From contig JAIQZO010000077.1 of NCBI GenBank assembly GCA_021777055.1, positions 1 to 49,848 on the forward strand: a stretch of DNA of 49,848 nt, in the 5' to 3' direction. Made by a program: the position numbers and the translations under genes. The stretch is from Candidatus Anammoxibacter sp. (GTDB lineage: Bacteria > Planctomycetota > Brocadiia > Brocadiales > Anammoxibacteraceae). A model generated the notes under the pieces. The model was given only the letters and a program-made list of their open reading frames with translations. It did no database searches and was not told the DNA's origin. This document shows, one piece after another, positions 42,754 to 49,848 of this stretch; positions within the stretch are counted from its first letter, which is position 1, and each line of letters begins with the position of its first letter.

Positions 42754-44690
42754 GGGTCAAGTCTTTATTGTTTATAAAATTTAAAAGTATTGTAAACAAT
42801 AAACAGGTTGTCCGAGAATGGTTTTAGAATGGCCAGGAACTTGGTGGATATTTACTGGACAATTTGCGACACTTTCTTCCTGTCCAGACATGGTTGCCTA
42901 ACTTCTTAGTATTGAAAATAATTTAAGTCGTTATATGCCGTTTGTAGTATAAATAAGGTAAGAATATCTTATATTTTATACTTTATGCGGCTTTTGCTTT
43001 CATTTGTAATAACTTTTTCAAATTCCAGCCAATACTCATTAACTTAAATTCGCCATTTACTTTTTCTTTGCCACGCAGCAGAAATGATCTATAACCCAGG
43101 TTAAATTTTATATGGCCAAATATTGGTTCAATTGTATACTGTCGTTTAAAATATTTTGCTTTGCCTTCTTCTGTCATTAACTTTTTGCGCATCTCTTGTA
43201 ACAAGGGTTCTCTTATATCAATTAATAATTCCCGTTCTTTAGATTTTGTGCATAACGCTCGCTTGGTACAACTTGCACACCCTGTTCCTTTATAAACCTT
43301 ATGATTCCATTGCCTAGTTTTGCTCTTGTTCTTGCGCGTCTTCCAGTATTCTACTCTTTTACCTTCTGGACATATATAGCTCTCTGTTGTTGAATCATAT
43401 TTGAAATTAGTATAGTGATAACGGTTCTTCTCTTCTTCATATTCACCCGTTTTGTATTGATGGAAGTTTTTATCCGGCACATACCCATCTATATTTTCCT
43501 CTTCTAAATATTCGTAATTGGTGTAATTACCGTAACCACTATCTGCGGTTGTTTCTTTTACTGCCTCCTGGGTGTTTGATCTGCTCTTTTCTATTATTGG
43601 TTTTAATTGGTTACAATCGTTTGGATCTGTTGACGCCTCTGCTGCTACTATTACTCCATCTTCTGCCACTGATAATTGACAGTTATAACCGGGACGGATA
43701 TCTTTACTACCGCCTGCTTTCATATGATGCGCATCATGATCTGTTAAATTCAACTTAGTTAGATTCTCCTCTTCCATCACTTCCAGAGCTGCTTTTATCT
43801 TAGACTTTAAATAGGTCCGCTTTGATAACTTTTTCATTAACTGCTCGTCGGACTCCACTGATTTGCATCTCTTCTCCTCTTTCTCATCTATGGCTTCGGC
43901 TTCCTTTAATAGCGCTGATATCTCTTCCTCTATCTTTGTTAACCAAGAAGAAAATCCTTCTCTATCTTTCGTGCGTTTTGCGGAGGCATTACCCTTTATC
44001 TTCGTTCCATCTATATATATCTTCCCTACATTTGTAAAACCTAGTTCCTGAAATATTCGGACTATTTCTACAAAATACTTCTCTATCTCTTGCAAATTGT
44101 TCTTACGGAAATCACTTATTGTTCTATGGTCTGGTCCATAATTTCCCATTAAGAATATGTAGATATGATCGCTTAGACATTTCTCTTCTAGCTTACGGCT
44201 GCTACGCGTTCCCGTTGCATAACCATAAAACAGCAAACTTAATAATAGTTTGGGATGGTATGTCCTTTGGCCTAAAAATGAGTATTTCTCTTCTATTGAT
44301 ACTGTATCTAATCTCCACACTATCTCTTTGACCAATCGACAGAGATGCTCTTGCGGTATTACTCCATTTACATAATCTAAAAATGATTCTGGGGTTAAAC
44401 ATTGCAGGGGTTTCTGGAATTCATGTAAGGCCTTAAATTTAGACATGTGGTTAATTCTCCTTTTATCATCACTACATATTTCTTCCCCGACAGTTGGTTG
44501 CTTCTTTGCTTCTTCGGATGAATTTAAATAGGATTTGGGGACAAGGATAAATTGCTTATAGTTGGTTTCTTTTAGAGGATTCATTTGTATTAATTATAGC
44601 ATTAATTCTCAAGGCCTTCTATTAATTTGGCGGGAGGGGTGTTTGCTCCGGCTTCTGGCATTCTCGGACAGCCTGTAAAGACTTGACCCC
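42754..44690 (-). mobile_element. IS1182-type insertion sequence (complete)
   Basis: The left end begins GGGTCAAGTCTTTA (42754-42767), is interrupted by about 36 bp, then resumes CAGGTTGTCCGAGAATG (42804-42820). The right end is the inverse: CATTCTCGGACAGCCTG and TAAAGACTTGACCC (44659-44690). The inserted part on the left is itself a small palindrome (TATTGTTTA...TAAACAATA). The element contains one intact transposase gene. A second copy of the right-end motif, AAAGACTTGACCCC, lies at 44712-44727, and a worn one at 46805-46820. Confidence 0.8.
42983..44584 (-). CDS. IS1182-family DDE transposase
   Basis: 533 residues, intact. The N-terminal DUF772-type helices (CRLVKEIVWRLDTVSIEEKY, HPKLLLSLLFYGYATGTRSSRKLEE) precede the first catalytic aspartate in YIDGTKIKGNA. 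A second is likely in ADSGYGNYTNYEYLEEENIDGY. A C-terminal zinc-cluster region (GTGCASCTKRALC) precedes YTIEPIFGHIKFNLGYRSFLLRG, where the glutamate of the DDE triad lies. The element uses this enzyme for cut-and-paste transposition. Confidence 0.93.
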   Translation of the reverse strand: MNPLKETNYKQFILVPKSYLNSSEEAKKQPTVGEEICSDDKRRINHMSKFKALHEFQKPLQCLTPESFLDYVNGVIPQEHLCRLVKEIVWRLDTVSIEEKYSFLGQRTYHPKLLLSLLFYGYATGTRSSRKLEEKCLSDHIYIFLMGNYGPDHRTISDFRKNNLQEIEKYFVEIVRIFQELGFTNVGKIYIDGTKIKGNASAKRTKDREGFSSWLTKIEEEISALLKEAEAIDEKEEKRCKSVESDEQLMKKLSKRTYLKSKIKAALEVMEEENLTKLNLTDHDAHHMKAGGSKDIRPGYNCQLSVAEDGVIVAAEASTDPNDCNQLKPIIEKSRSNTQEAVKETTADSGYGNYTNYEYLEEENIDGYVPDKNFHQYKTGEYEEEKNRYHYTNFKYDSTTESYICPEGKRVEYWKTRKNKSKTRQWNHKVYKGTGCASCTKRALCTKSKERELLIDIREPLLQEMRKKLMTEEGKAKYFKRQYTIEPIFGHIKFNLGYRSFLLRGKEKVNGEFKLMSIGWNLKKLLQMKAKAA

Positions 44691-45039
44691 GGAAGTACGG
44701 AAGTACCGCAATAAAGACTTGACCCCAGAAGTACCGTACTCGGGACATACTTAAAGAGATTTGATAACATTGAGAATTTGTACTTTTTTGTAAAACCCCT
44801 TTGAGGTTTATGTTTTATTTGATATACCCAAGGTGGCGCTCCGCTTACCCAGGGCGAGTGAATATTACCCTTTCAGGGTAAAGAAAAGCTAAAAACATTT
44901 TTAATTTAAAAGTAAGTTCAACCTGTTTTCAAAAATTTTATTCATAATCAAATTACTTAAGATATAAACTTAATAACTCTTTTTATCTGAAATCAGTTTG
45001 AACATACTAAGTTTTATTAAATTAGCAAATTATCCCAGA
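44691..45039. other. Region right of IS1182
   Basis: No gene. Direct repeats of AAAGACTTGACCCC and GAAGTACCG (44676-44738) come first, then A+T-rich sequence. The string GTACGGAAGTACCG also forms a small palindrome. Confidence 0.4.
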
Positions 45040-45625
45040 TTTAATATTATACCCTCTTCATTATATAAAGGAAAGTCAAGGAATGTATATCCAGGGCAAG
45101 TTAGGTTTCCCAATAATTTTTATTTCTAATTGCTTTACCATATCTAAACAAATCATCCATCCAGAAGATCAATAAATAAGAAATAGGCATATTCAAAGCT
45201 GTTTTTGATAACTTATACAATGATAATAAACTGAAAAAAAAGGTGAGGAAATTTTAAAATTATTAGAATGTATAATAGACTTACCTTTTTCAGTTGTCAG
45301 TAAGAAAAACAAAAAAAAATCCACGAATTATTAATAGGAATTTATACTAAAATAACTACCAACTCAAAAAATTATGCCACATATACAAGTATCTTTAAAG
45401 CAAACCGTTATGAAGTGTGCACGATTACAATTATTAATCTGACAACATTGCCTTGTAATGATATCCCTTACAACCTTGTAATGCAGGACCTTACAAGTAA
45501 ATCTGAAGACTATTTTACTTTGGTTGACAAGTCGCAATGGTTATGCTATATGTTTTATATTGTTAGGTATAAATTAAGCGAATTTAGGTCTATAGTTCTA
45601 AACTCAAATGGATCAAAGGTTTTAT
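45040..45625 (+). repeat. Duplicated non-coding block, copy 2 (with tandem 23-bp palindromes and a promoter)
   Basis: Two adjoining 23-bp units CCTTGTAATG...CCTTACAA (45451-45473 and 45474-45496), each palindromic at its ends, precede TTGACA (45524-45529), 17 bp, and TATATG (45547-45552), then GTTAGGT (45562-45568). The order and spacing equal those at 41260-41790. It may be the regulatory head of a mobile unit or an operator-promoter. Confidence 0.72.
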
Positions 45626-45683
45626 AAATGTATTATTAGATTTTTATTCTGTTGATAGAATAAGTTTTTCGGATGTAATAAAA

Positions 45684-45735
45684 GCCTAACAATTTGTTAC
45701 ACCGTAGCGCAAATAACTGCATCCGGTGAGCAGGC
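45684..45735 (+). other. Degenerate attC-like site
   Basis: GCCTAAC (45684-45690) is a perfect R'' box. ACACCG and CGGTGA (45699-45704 and 45724-45729) form an inner stem. The expected right R' box is replaced by CAGGCTCC, so the site is at most a decayed attC. It lies between the promoter block and the SLATT-like gene. Confidence 0.35.
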
Positions 45736-45751
45736 TCCCAAGAGAATATTT

Positions 45752-45866
45752 TAGGGGCATACCTTAAAAACAGAAAACAATTGACACGCAATAATTAGTT
45801 TGTAGCATTGAAACATGATACGTTATTAGACAAGATTGTAAATTCTGTTTTCAAGGTATGCCCCTA
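45752..45866. repeat. 115-bp inverted-repeat element upstream of the SLATT-like gene
   Basis: The arms TAGGGGCATACCTT plus AAAAACAGAA (left) and TTCTGTTTTC plus AAGGTATGCCCCTA (right) match at 23 of 24 positions. It contains TTGACA (45781-45786) internally. It is probably a small non-autonomous transposed element, and could supply a promoter. A smaller relative, sharing TGAAAACAGAA, lies at 46515-46568. Confidence 0.75.
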
Positions 45867-45888
45867 TATTTTTCACAAAATATTTAAT

Positions 45889-46488
45889 ATGAAATTTAAA
45901 ATCATACAAATTCTACAGTGTTTGCTCTTAGCTTCTGTTCTGCTGTTTATTGCAGATGTACAAGCTGAAGATTCTCTCAAATTAGAAGGATGCTCTCCAA
46001 CTGTAATTCTAACTGATAACATTAATAACGCTTTAAAAGTTCGTCTAGTGGATATGGTTAAGATTCGAAATCGTGCATGTGAAACGCTTAACAACAGTAG
46101 AAAACATGCATCACGTGCAAATTTTTTCTTTAGAGTCTTTGGTCTAACTACAATTATACTAAGTGCTCTTATTCCATTTATATCAGTCTTTGATAAGCAT
46201 TGGAAGCAAAGAACCCTGTCTGCGATGGCGGTGATAATAGCAATCTCAACTGGGGTTAATTCGTTTTTTGATTTTCAAGGCACGTGGGCAAAGAGCCGGA
46301 TGGCTCAATATGTTCTCCGCTATGAAATTATTAGTTGGGAGCAGGATATTTCTGAAGCTGTTAATGAAAAAAACACGGACAAAGCAATAGTAATTGCAGA
46401 AACGGCTACTAGCACTTTGAAAGAAGCTTGGAAAGATGGGGTGATAAAGAGAGGGAATCAGTACTTTAAACAGAGTTTTAAAATGTAG
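45889..46488 (+). CDS. SLATT/DUF4231-like two-span membrane protein with signal peptide
   Basis: 199 residues from the ATG at 45889; the longer frame (from 45808) starts inside the 115-bp element and is less likely. Residues 1-26 form a signal peptide (KFKIIQILQCLLLASVLLFI). Two closely spaced transmembrane helices follow (FGLTTIILSALIPFISVF and LSAMAVIIAISTGVNSFFDF), then WAKSRMAQYVLRYEIISWEQD. This order, with the conserved W and R after the second helix, is typical of SLATT/DUF4231 proteins. Such proteins are predicted pore-forming effectors in nucleotide-signalling defence systems. No nucleotidyltransferase partner lies near, so function is inferred. Confidence 0.6.
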   Translation: MKFKIIQILQCLLLASVLLFIADVQAEDSLKLEGCSPTVILTDNINNALKVRLVDMVKIRNRACETLNNSRKHASRANFFFRVFGLTTIILSALIPFISVFDKHWKQRTLSAMAVIIAISTGVNSFFDFQGTWAKSRMAQYVLRYEIISWEQDISEAVNEKNTDKAIVIAETATSTLKEAWKDGVIKRGNQYFKQSFKM

Positions 46489-46514
46489 CTACAAAGTTTA
46501 GAAAGTTTAGGGTC

Positions 46515-46568
46515 AGACAGTGAAAACAGAAAATAGATTGTTTCGAATTCTGCTTTCAAAGTCTGTCT
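46515..46568. repeat. 54-bp inverted repeat after the SLATT-like gene
   Basis: AGACAG plus TGAAAACAGAA (46515-46531) is mirrored by TTCTGCTTTCA plus CTGTCT (46548-46568). It shares TGAAAACAGAA with the 115-bp element before the gene, so the gene is bracketed by two related palindromes. It may also serve as a transcription stop. Confidence 0.6.
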
Positions 46569-47040
46569 AGACTTCTTTTAGATTCTAAAACTGACGACAA
46601 GGAACTTTAATGCAAGCCCAGGGTTGCGTCTTAATTATGTACGAGGTCGCGAGGCCATTATCTAATAACCTGAAAGGAGATTATCATATCAATTACCCTT
46701 CTAGATATGTAAGCATAGGGCGGGTTTGTGTGGTAACACACAGGCTGAGACAATTCGGTGTTAAGTCTTTGTTGGTGACAAAATTTAAAAATATTTTAAT
46801 GAATAAAGACTTGCCCCAAGAAGTACTTATTGCTAAGGGTTTCCGATAATACAAAGAAACTTTATAGTTACTTGTTGAACGAAACCGCTTACGCGGTAGT
46901 TTTTATAGCATAAAGAGCTATCAAAAGATCTTTGACAATAGTGCGCTGTCTCTAAAAATGTTGGACAAATAGTACAGCATCAATTATCTTTCCTTTAGTC
47001 TAAATTTATATTTTAGTAGTTAAACTAAAGGAGGTAAAAG
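46569..47040. other. Region before the IS91-type element, with a terminator
   Basis: A short frame (46610-46849) matches nothing I recognise and is not called. A worn copy of the IS1182 right-end motif (AAAGACTTGCCCC) is at 46805-46818. ACCGC-TTAC-GCGGT followed by AGTTTTTAT (46884-46905) is a Rho-independent terminator. AAAGGAGG (47028-47035) is the ribosome binding site of the recombinase gene. Confidence 0.5.
46884..46905 (+). terminator. Rho-independent terminator
   Basis: A 5-bp GC-rich stem (ACCGC/GCGGT) with a TTAC loop is followed by AGTTTTTAT. It isolates the upstream region from the two-gene IS91-type element. Confidence 0.6.
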
Positions 47041-47876
47041 ATGGGAGAGTTACGAGATCGTATGTTGGAGGAGATGAAGTTACGAAATTTGAGCCAAAAG
47101 ACAGTAAAGTCATATATAATGCAAATGGAGATGTATGCTAAGATGTTTGGCAGATCCCCTGCCGATCTTGGAGAGGTAGATATACGAAATTATATGCGCT
47201 ATTTGAGAGAAGAGAAAGAGTTGAGTTCATCTAGTATCAATGTAGCTTACTGTGCATTGAAGTTTTTTTACACGCAGATACTTGATCGCAAGTTTTGCAT
47301 AGAGAAGATTTCCCGTCCTAAAAGGGAAAAGAAGCTACCAATAATATTGTCAAAGAGTGAAGTCAGGTCAATACTAGAGAAGGCGAAGAATTTAAAGTAT
47401 AAGACGAAATTAATGACAATATATTCGACAGGTAGTCGGTTAATGGAAGCAACCCACCTCAAAATAACGGATATATATAGTAAGCGAATGCAGGTACGCA
47501 TAAATCAAGGTAAAGGGAAGAAAGATCGTTATACGATCTTATCAAAAACGTTACTAACAACATTACGTGAATATTGGAGATGTTACAGACCGAAGCAGTG
47601 GTTATTTACCGGCATTGGTAAAGAAGGCCCGTTAGGAGAATCAGTAGTACAAAAAGAATTTCAAGAGGCCAAAAAAAAGCTGGCATACTAAAACCGGTCT
47701 CAGTCCATCACCTACGCCATAGTTTTGCCACCCATCTTCTGGAAGATGGAGTAGACATCTTCACAATCCAGAAACTCCTTGGTCATACCAATATACGAAC
47801 CACAGCGATCTACATCCATGTTCAGCGCGAGAGTATAAAAAAGATAGTAAGTCCCCTTGACCGCATGGAGGAATAG
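47041..47876 (+). CDS. Tyrosine recombinase split by a -1 frame change at an A8 tract
   Basis: The first frame (47041-47691, 216 residues) has the SAM-like N-terminal domain and YSTGSRLMEATHLKITD, with the first catalytic arginine. It stops just after KKKLAY. From GCT at 47679 the -1 frame continues AGILKPVSVHHLRHSFATHL, then LGHTNIRTTAIYIHVQ, so the HxxR, the second arginine and the catalytic tyrosine are in the second frame, which ends at 47876. The change lies at AAA AAA AAG (47671-47679), a slippery heptamer as in many insertion sequences. Either programmed -1 frameshifting joins the parts (about 278 residues) or one A was lost. AAGGAGG precedes the start. It lies 2 bp before the transposase gene. 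Confidence 0.8.
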
Positions 47877-47878
47877 CG

Positions 47879-49099
47879 ATGAATATTCCCCAAAGGTCGA
47901 ATAAGATAGAAGTGGGCGATATCTTTCGTCAATTTGGCCAACCATACAGAGACAGCCACAAACTACCACTAGCAAGCCTTAAAGCAATGAGTGCAATAGA
48001 AGCCTGCAGGAGCTCAATTTTAGGAGGTCATGTAGACCAATGCGATAGCTGTGGCCACAAGAGGATTTCATACAATTCCTGCCGTAATAGACATTGTCCT
48101 AAATGTCAGTCTTTGGCAAAAGAGCATTGGTTGGAAGCACGTAAAAATAAACTTCTTCCGGTAAGTTATTTTCATTGCGTACTAACAATACCAAAGGAAT
48201 TAAATGTGCTAGCATTGATAAACCAAAAAGAGATATATGACATTTTATTTAAATCAGGCACAGAGACATTACGTGAGTTAGGCAGTGATCCTAAACACCT
48301 TGGAGCAGAAATAGGAATCATAGCCATATTGCATACATGGGGCCAAAACCTGATGGGCCATCCACATTTACACTGTATAGTACCATGTGGAGGTTTGCCT
48401 GACGATGGTAATATGTGGCTATTTCCCCGGAAGTCAACCAAGAAGAAGGCGTTCTTCGTACATGTAAATGTGATATCGGATCTATTTAAGAAGAAGTTTT
48501 TATCATATTTTAAAAGATTGTATCTTCTCAAGAAACTAAAATTTGTCGGTAATATAACGTATTTAGGTAATAATGCAGAGTTTAAGAAACTATGTGATGA
48601 TCTTTACAAGAAGAAATGGATAACCTATATCAAGAGGCCGTTTGGAGGTCCAGAGCAAGTACTTGAATATCTTGGAAGGTATACACACAGAGTGGCCATT
48701 TCTAACGATAGAGTATTAAAGCTTGAAAATGGTAAAGTCACATTTCGTTATAGGGACTATCGAGACGGTAATAAAAACAAACCAATGGAATTAAAAGTAT
48801 TTGAGTTTATCAGGAGGTTTTTATTGCATGTATTACCGTACAAATATTTCAAGATAAGATATTACGGTCTCTTTAGCAACCGCAACCGAAAGAAAAAGCT
48901 AGAAATCAGCAAAAAGATATTAGGTATGACAAAATGGAAAGAGGAAGCAAGAAAACCGGAAATCTGGGAAGAGTTATTATTTAAATTAACCGGAGTAGAT
49001 CCCCGAGTATGTCCATGTTGTGAGAAAGGCAGAATGGTAAGGAAAGATGAATTAAAGCCGGTAATAAATTCACCACCCCAAGTACAAATTTTGGCATAA
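47879..49099 (+). CDS. IS91-family HUH transposase
   Basis: 406 residues, intact. An N-terminal zinc cluster (CDSCGHKRISYNSCRNRHCPKC, residues about 51-72) is followed by HCVLTIPKELN, the HUH-type motif GHPHLHCIVPCGG (about 158-170) and YLGRYTHRVAISNDR (about 263), with the catalytic tyrosine. A C-terminal CPCC pair follows. It nicks single-stranded DNA and moves by a rolling-circle-like process. The start is 2 bp after the recombinase stop, so coupling is likely. Confidence 0.92.
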   Translation: MNIPQRSNKIEVGDIFRQFGQPYRDSHKLPLASLKAMSAIEACRSSILGGHVDQCDSCGHKRISYNSCRNRHCPKCQSLAKEHWLEARKNKLLPVSYFHCVLTIPKELNVLALINQKEIYDILFKSGTETLRELGSDPKHLGAEIGIIAILHTWGQNLMGHPHLHCIVPCGGLPDDGNMWLFPRKSTKKKAFFVHVNVISDLFKKKFLSYFKRLYLLKKLKFVGNITYLGNNAEFKKLCDDLYKKKWITYIKRPFGGPEQVLEYLGRYTHRVAISNDRVLKLENGKVTFRYRDYRDGNKNKPMELKVFEFIRRFLLHVLPYKYFKIRYYGLFSNRNRKKKLEISKKILGMTKWKEEARKPEIWEELLFKLTGVDPRVCPCCEKGRMVRKDELKPVINSPPQVQILA

Positions 49100-49355
49100 T
49101 GCCATAATGCCATAATGCATAAAGTGATTGTACAAAGAAGTATTTCATTACTTATACAGGAGAGGTATGTACTTTTAGAATGTTAAAGGGCGAAGCAGGT
49201 ATATAACTGCTCTGGATTATAAATTAGATAAGGGAATTTATAAAATCAAATATAGAAAAAACGTAGCAAAAGGTATAGAATTAAACGCAAATACAATAAT
49301 ATTATTAAAATTGAAAGAAGCCAAGTTATTGAATACCCATAGATACAGCAGCTTC

Positions 49356-49486
49356 GTTCAACAAAATTTTATCCGTACTTGAGTATACAAGAAAAAGTAA
49401 ACACAGCACCTTAAGAAATTGTTTATTATGATAGTGTAGTGATAATTGTTTGTACTCAACTACGGATAAAATCCTTAGTGTTAGGC
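49356..49486 (+). repeat. Palindromic ~125-bp repeat, copy 3
   Basis: Same orientation as copy 1 (13-143). GTTCAAC at 49356-49362 and GTTAGGC at 49480-49486 are full matches to the integron R''/R' consensus. TTTTATCCGTA and TACGGATAAAA arms enclose a nearly identical interior. A plus-strand gene starts 45 bp after the right box. The rest of 49100-49355 holds only A+T-rich sequence. Confidence 0.8.
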
Positions 49487-49530
49487 AATATTAACAATAT
49501 CAATTTAATAAATATAAGGAGATGTTAATT

Positions 49531-49749
49531 ATGCTCAATCTAATTATCGGTTCAGTCACCCCAACTAAAGCCAGAATTTGGGTTAGAGGCAAAGGAGAGA
49601 CTCCTGTTGCTTTTCTAAAGTGTAGTTCAGCTGATGGTAGTACATCTTTAAATAAATTATTTGAATTGGAGGAAAGGCATGGATACACCGGAGTAATTGA
49701 GGTAGATACTGTTCTGCTTCAGACGGAATCAAAATTTTCTCAAATCTAA
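49531..49749 (+). pseudogene. N-terminal fragment of a PhoD-like phosphatase gene
   Basis: 72 residues. NLIIGSVTPTKARIWVRGKG, then LEERHGYTGVIEVDTVLLQT, resembles the beta-sandwich N-terminal domain of PhoD-type phosphatases. The expected catalytic domain is missing, and a stop codon and a new IS start follow. AAGGAG precedes the ATG by 9 bp. Likely truncated by the insertion to its right. Confidence 0.6.
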
Positions 49750-49800
49750 ATAAGCTATAATATGAATTAAGAAATAATAGTAATTTAGAGGAGAAAGAAA

Positions 49801-49848
49801 TGTCTAAGAAGAAGCGTAAAAGGATAAGTACTGAAGAAAAAGTGAATA
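49801..49848 (+). CDS. Start of an IS3-type transposase OrfA (partial)
   Basis: Only 16 codons are inside the window: SKKKRKRISTEEKVN. This Lys/Arg-rich start followed by xEEKV is typical of IS3-family OrfA (helix-turn-helix) proteins. GAGGAG lies 9 bp upstream. The gene continues past the end. Confidence 0.55.

Larger units (their letters stand above)
47041..49099 (+). mobile_element. IS91-type element (tyrosine recombinase plus HUH transposase)
   Basis: Two overlapping functions in one transcript: a tyrosine recombinase (47041-47876) and, 2 bp later, an IS91-family transposase (47879-49099). IS91-family elements with an accessory recombinase are known. The element ends (oriIS/terIS) are not identified; a 10-bp repeat CCATAATG... 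occurs three times just after the stop (49096-49122). Confidence 0.7.

Noticed and set aside
46610..46849. Small ORF before the IS91-type element
   Set aside because: No family likeness, no ribosome binding site, and it overlaps a worn IS-end motif.
1..49848. tRNA or rRNA genes
   Set aside because: I looked for T-loop-like and conserved rRNA sequences on both strands and saw none. A covariance search would be decisive.

Overview
This is an A+T-rich bacterial chromosomal window, very rich in mobile elements and repeats. Normal stop-codon use, Shine-Dalgarno sites, signal peptides and a complete set of late histidine-degradation genes show a bacterium. The mix suggests a Planctomycetota-like (possibly anammox-type) or deltaproteobacterial genome: a zinc-ribbon membrane protein of a type I associate with planctomycetes, PT-rich secreted proteins, an S74 chaperone-tailed protein and a long-form urocanate hydratase. 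I cannot fix the taxon from sequence alone.

Left part (1-15 kb): an integron-cassette-like block comes first. A large ATPase with two N-terminal nucleoside-deoxyribosyltransferase/TIR-like modules (445-2865) is followed by an attC-like site (2891-2950). A zinc protease plus membrane protein pair (2957-4334) follows, then a textbook attC site (4322-4379). No integron integrase is visible, so this looks like a cluster of attC sites lacking an integrase, carrying candidate defence genes. Next come a REP-associated (IS200-like) transposase, one intact toxin-antitoxin pair, one truncated antitoxin, gpsA, a decayed toxin-antitoxin pair, an ABC transporter whose upstream gene was cut by a repeat, a ParA-like ATPase, a second toxin-antitoxin pair and an orphan TRAP-type solute-binding protein.

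Middle (15-36 kb): mostly single genes separated by repeats. They are an alpha/beta hydrolase, a Cj0069-like ATP-grasp protein, a calcineurin-like phosphoesterase, a secreted gluzincin protease, a zinc-ribbon membrane protein, a TIM-barrel-like protein, an SMR (SugE/Gdx-like) exporter, a sulfotransferase, a HAL-family protein with an altered MIO motif, two large PT-linker secreted proteins and an S74-type protein with an internal duplication. At least seven copies of one 210-270 bp palindromic repeat family, and two copies of a nested 205-bp inverted-repeat element, fill the gaps.

Right part (36-49.8 kb): a minus-strand histidine-degradation cluster (hutU, ftcD, hutI, fchA; no canonical hutH in the window), interrupted by tandem repeats. 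It is followed by a mobile-element zone: an IS1182-type transposase, a two-gene IS91-type element whose tyrosine recombinase is split at an A-rich slippery site, a SLATT-like membrane protein, a decayed membrane gene, a PhoD-like gene fragment and the start of another IS. A roughly 0.5-kb non-coding region with tandem 23-bp palindromes and a sigma70-like promoter is present twice here. Three copies of a ~125-bp palindrome lie at the two edges of the window and at 41.9 kb.
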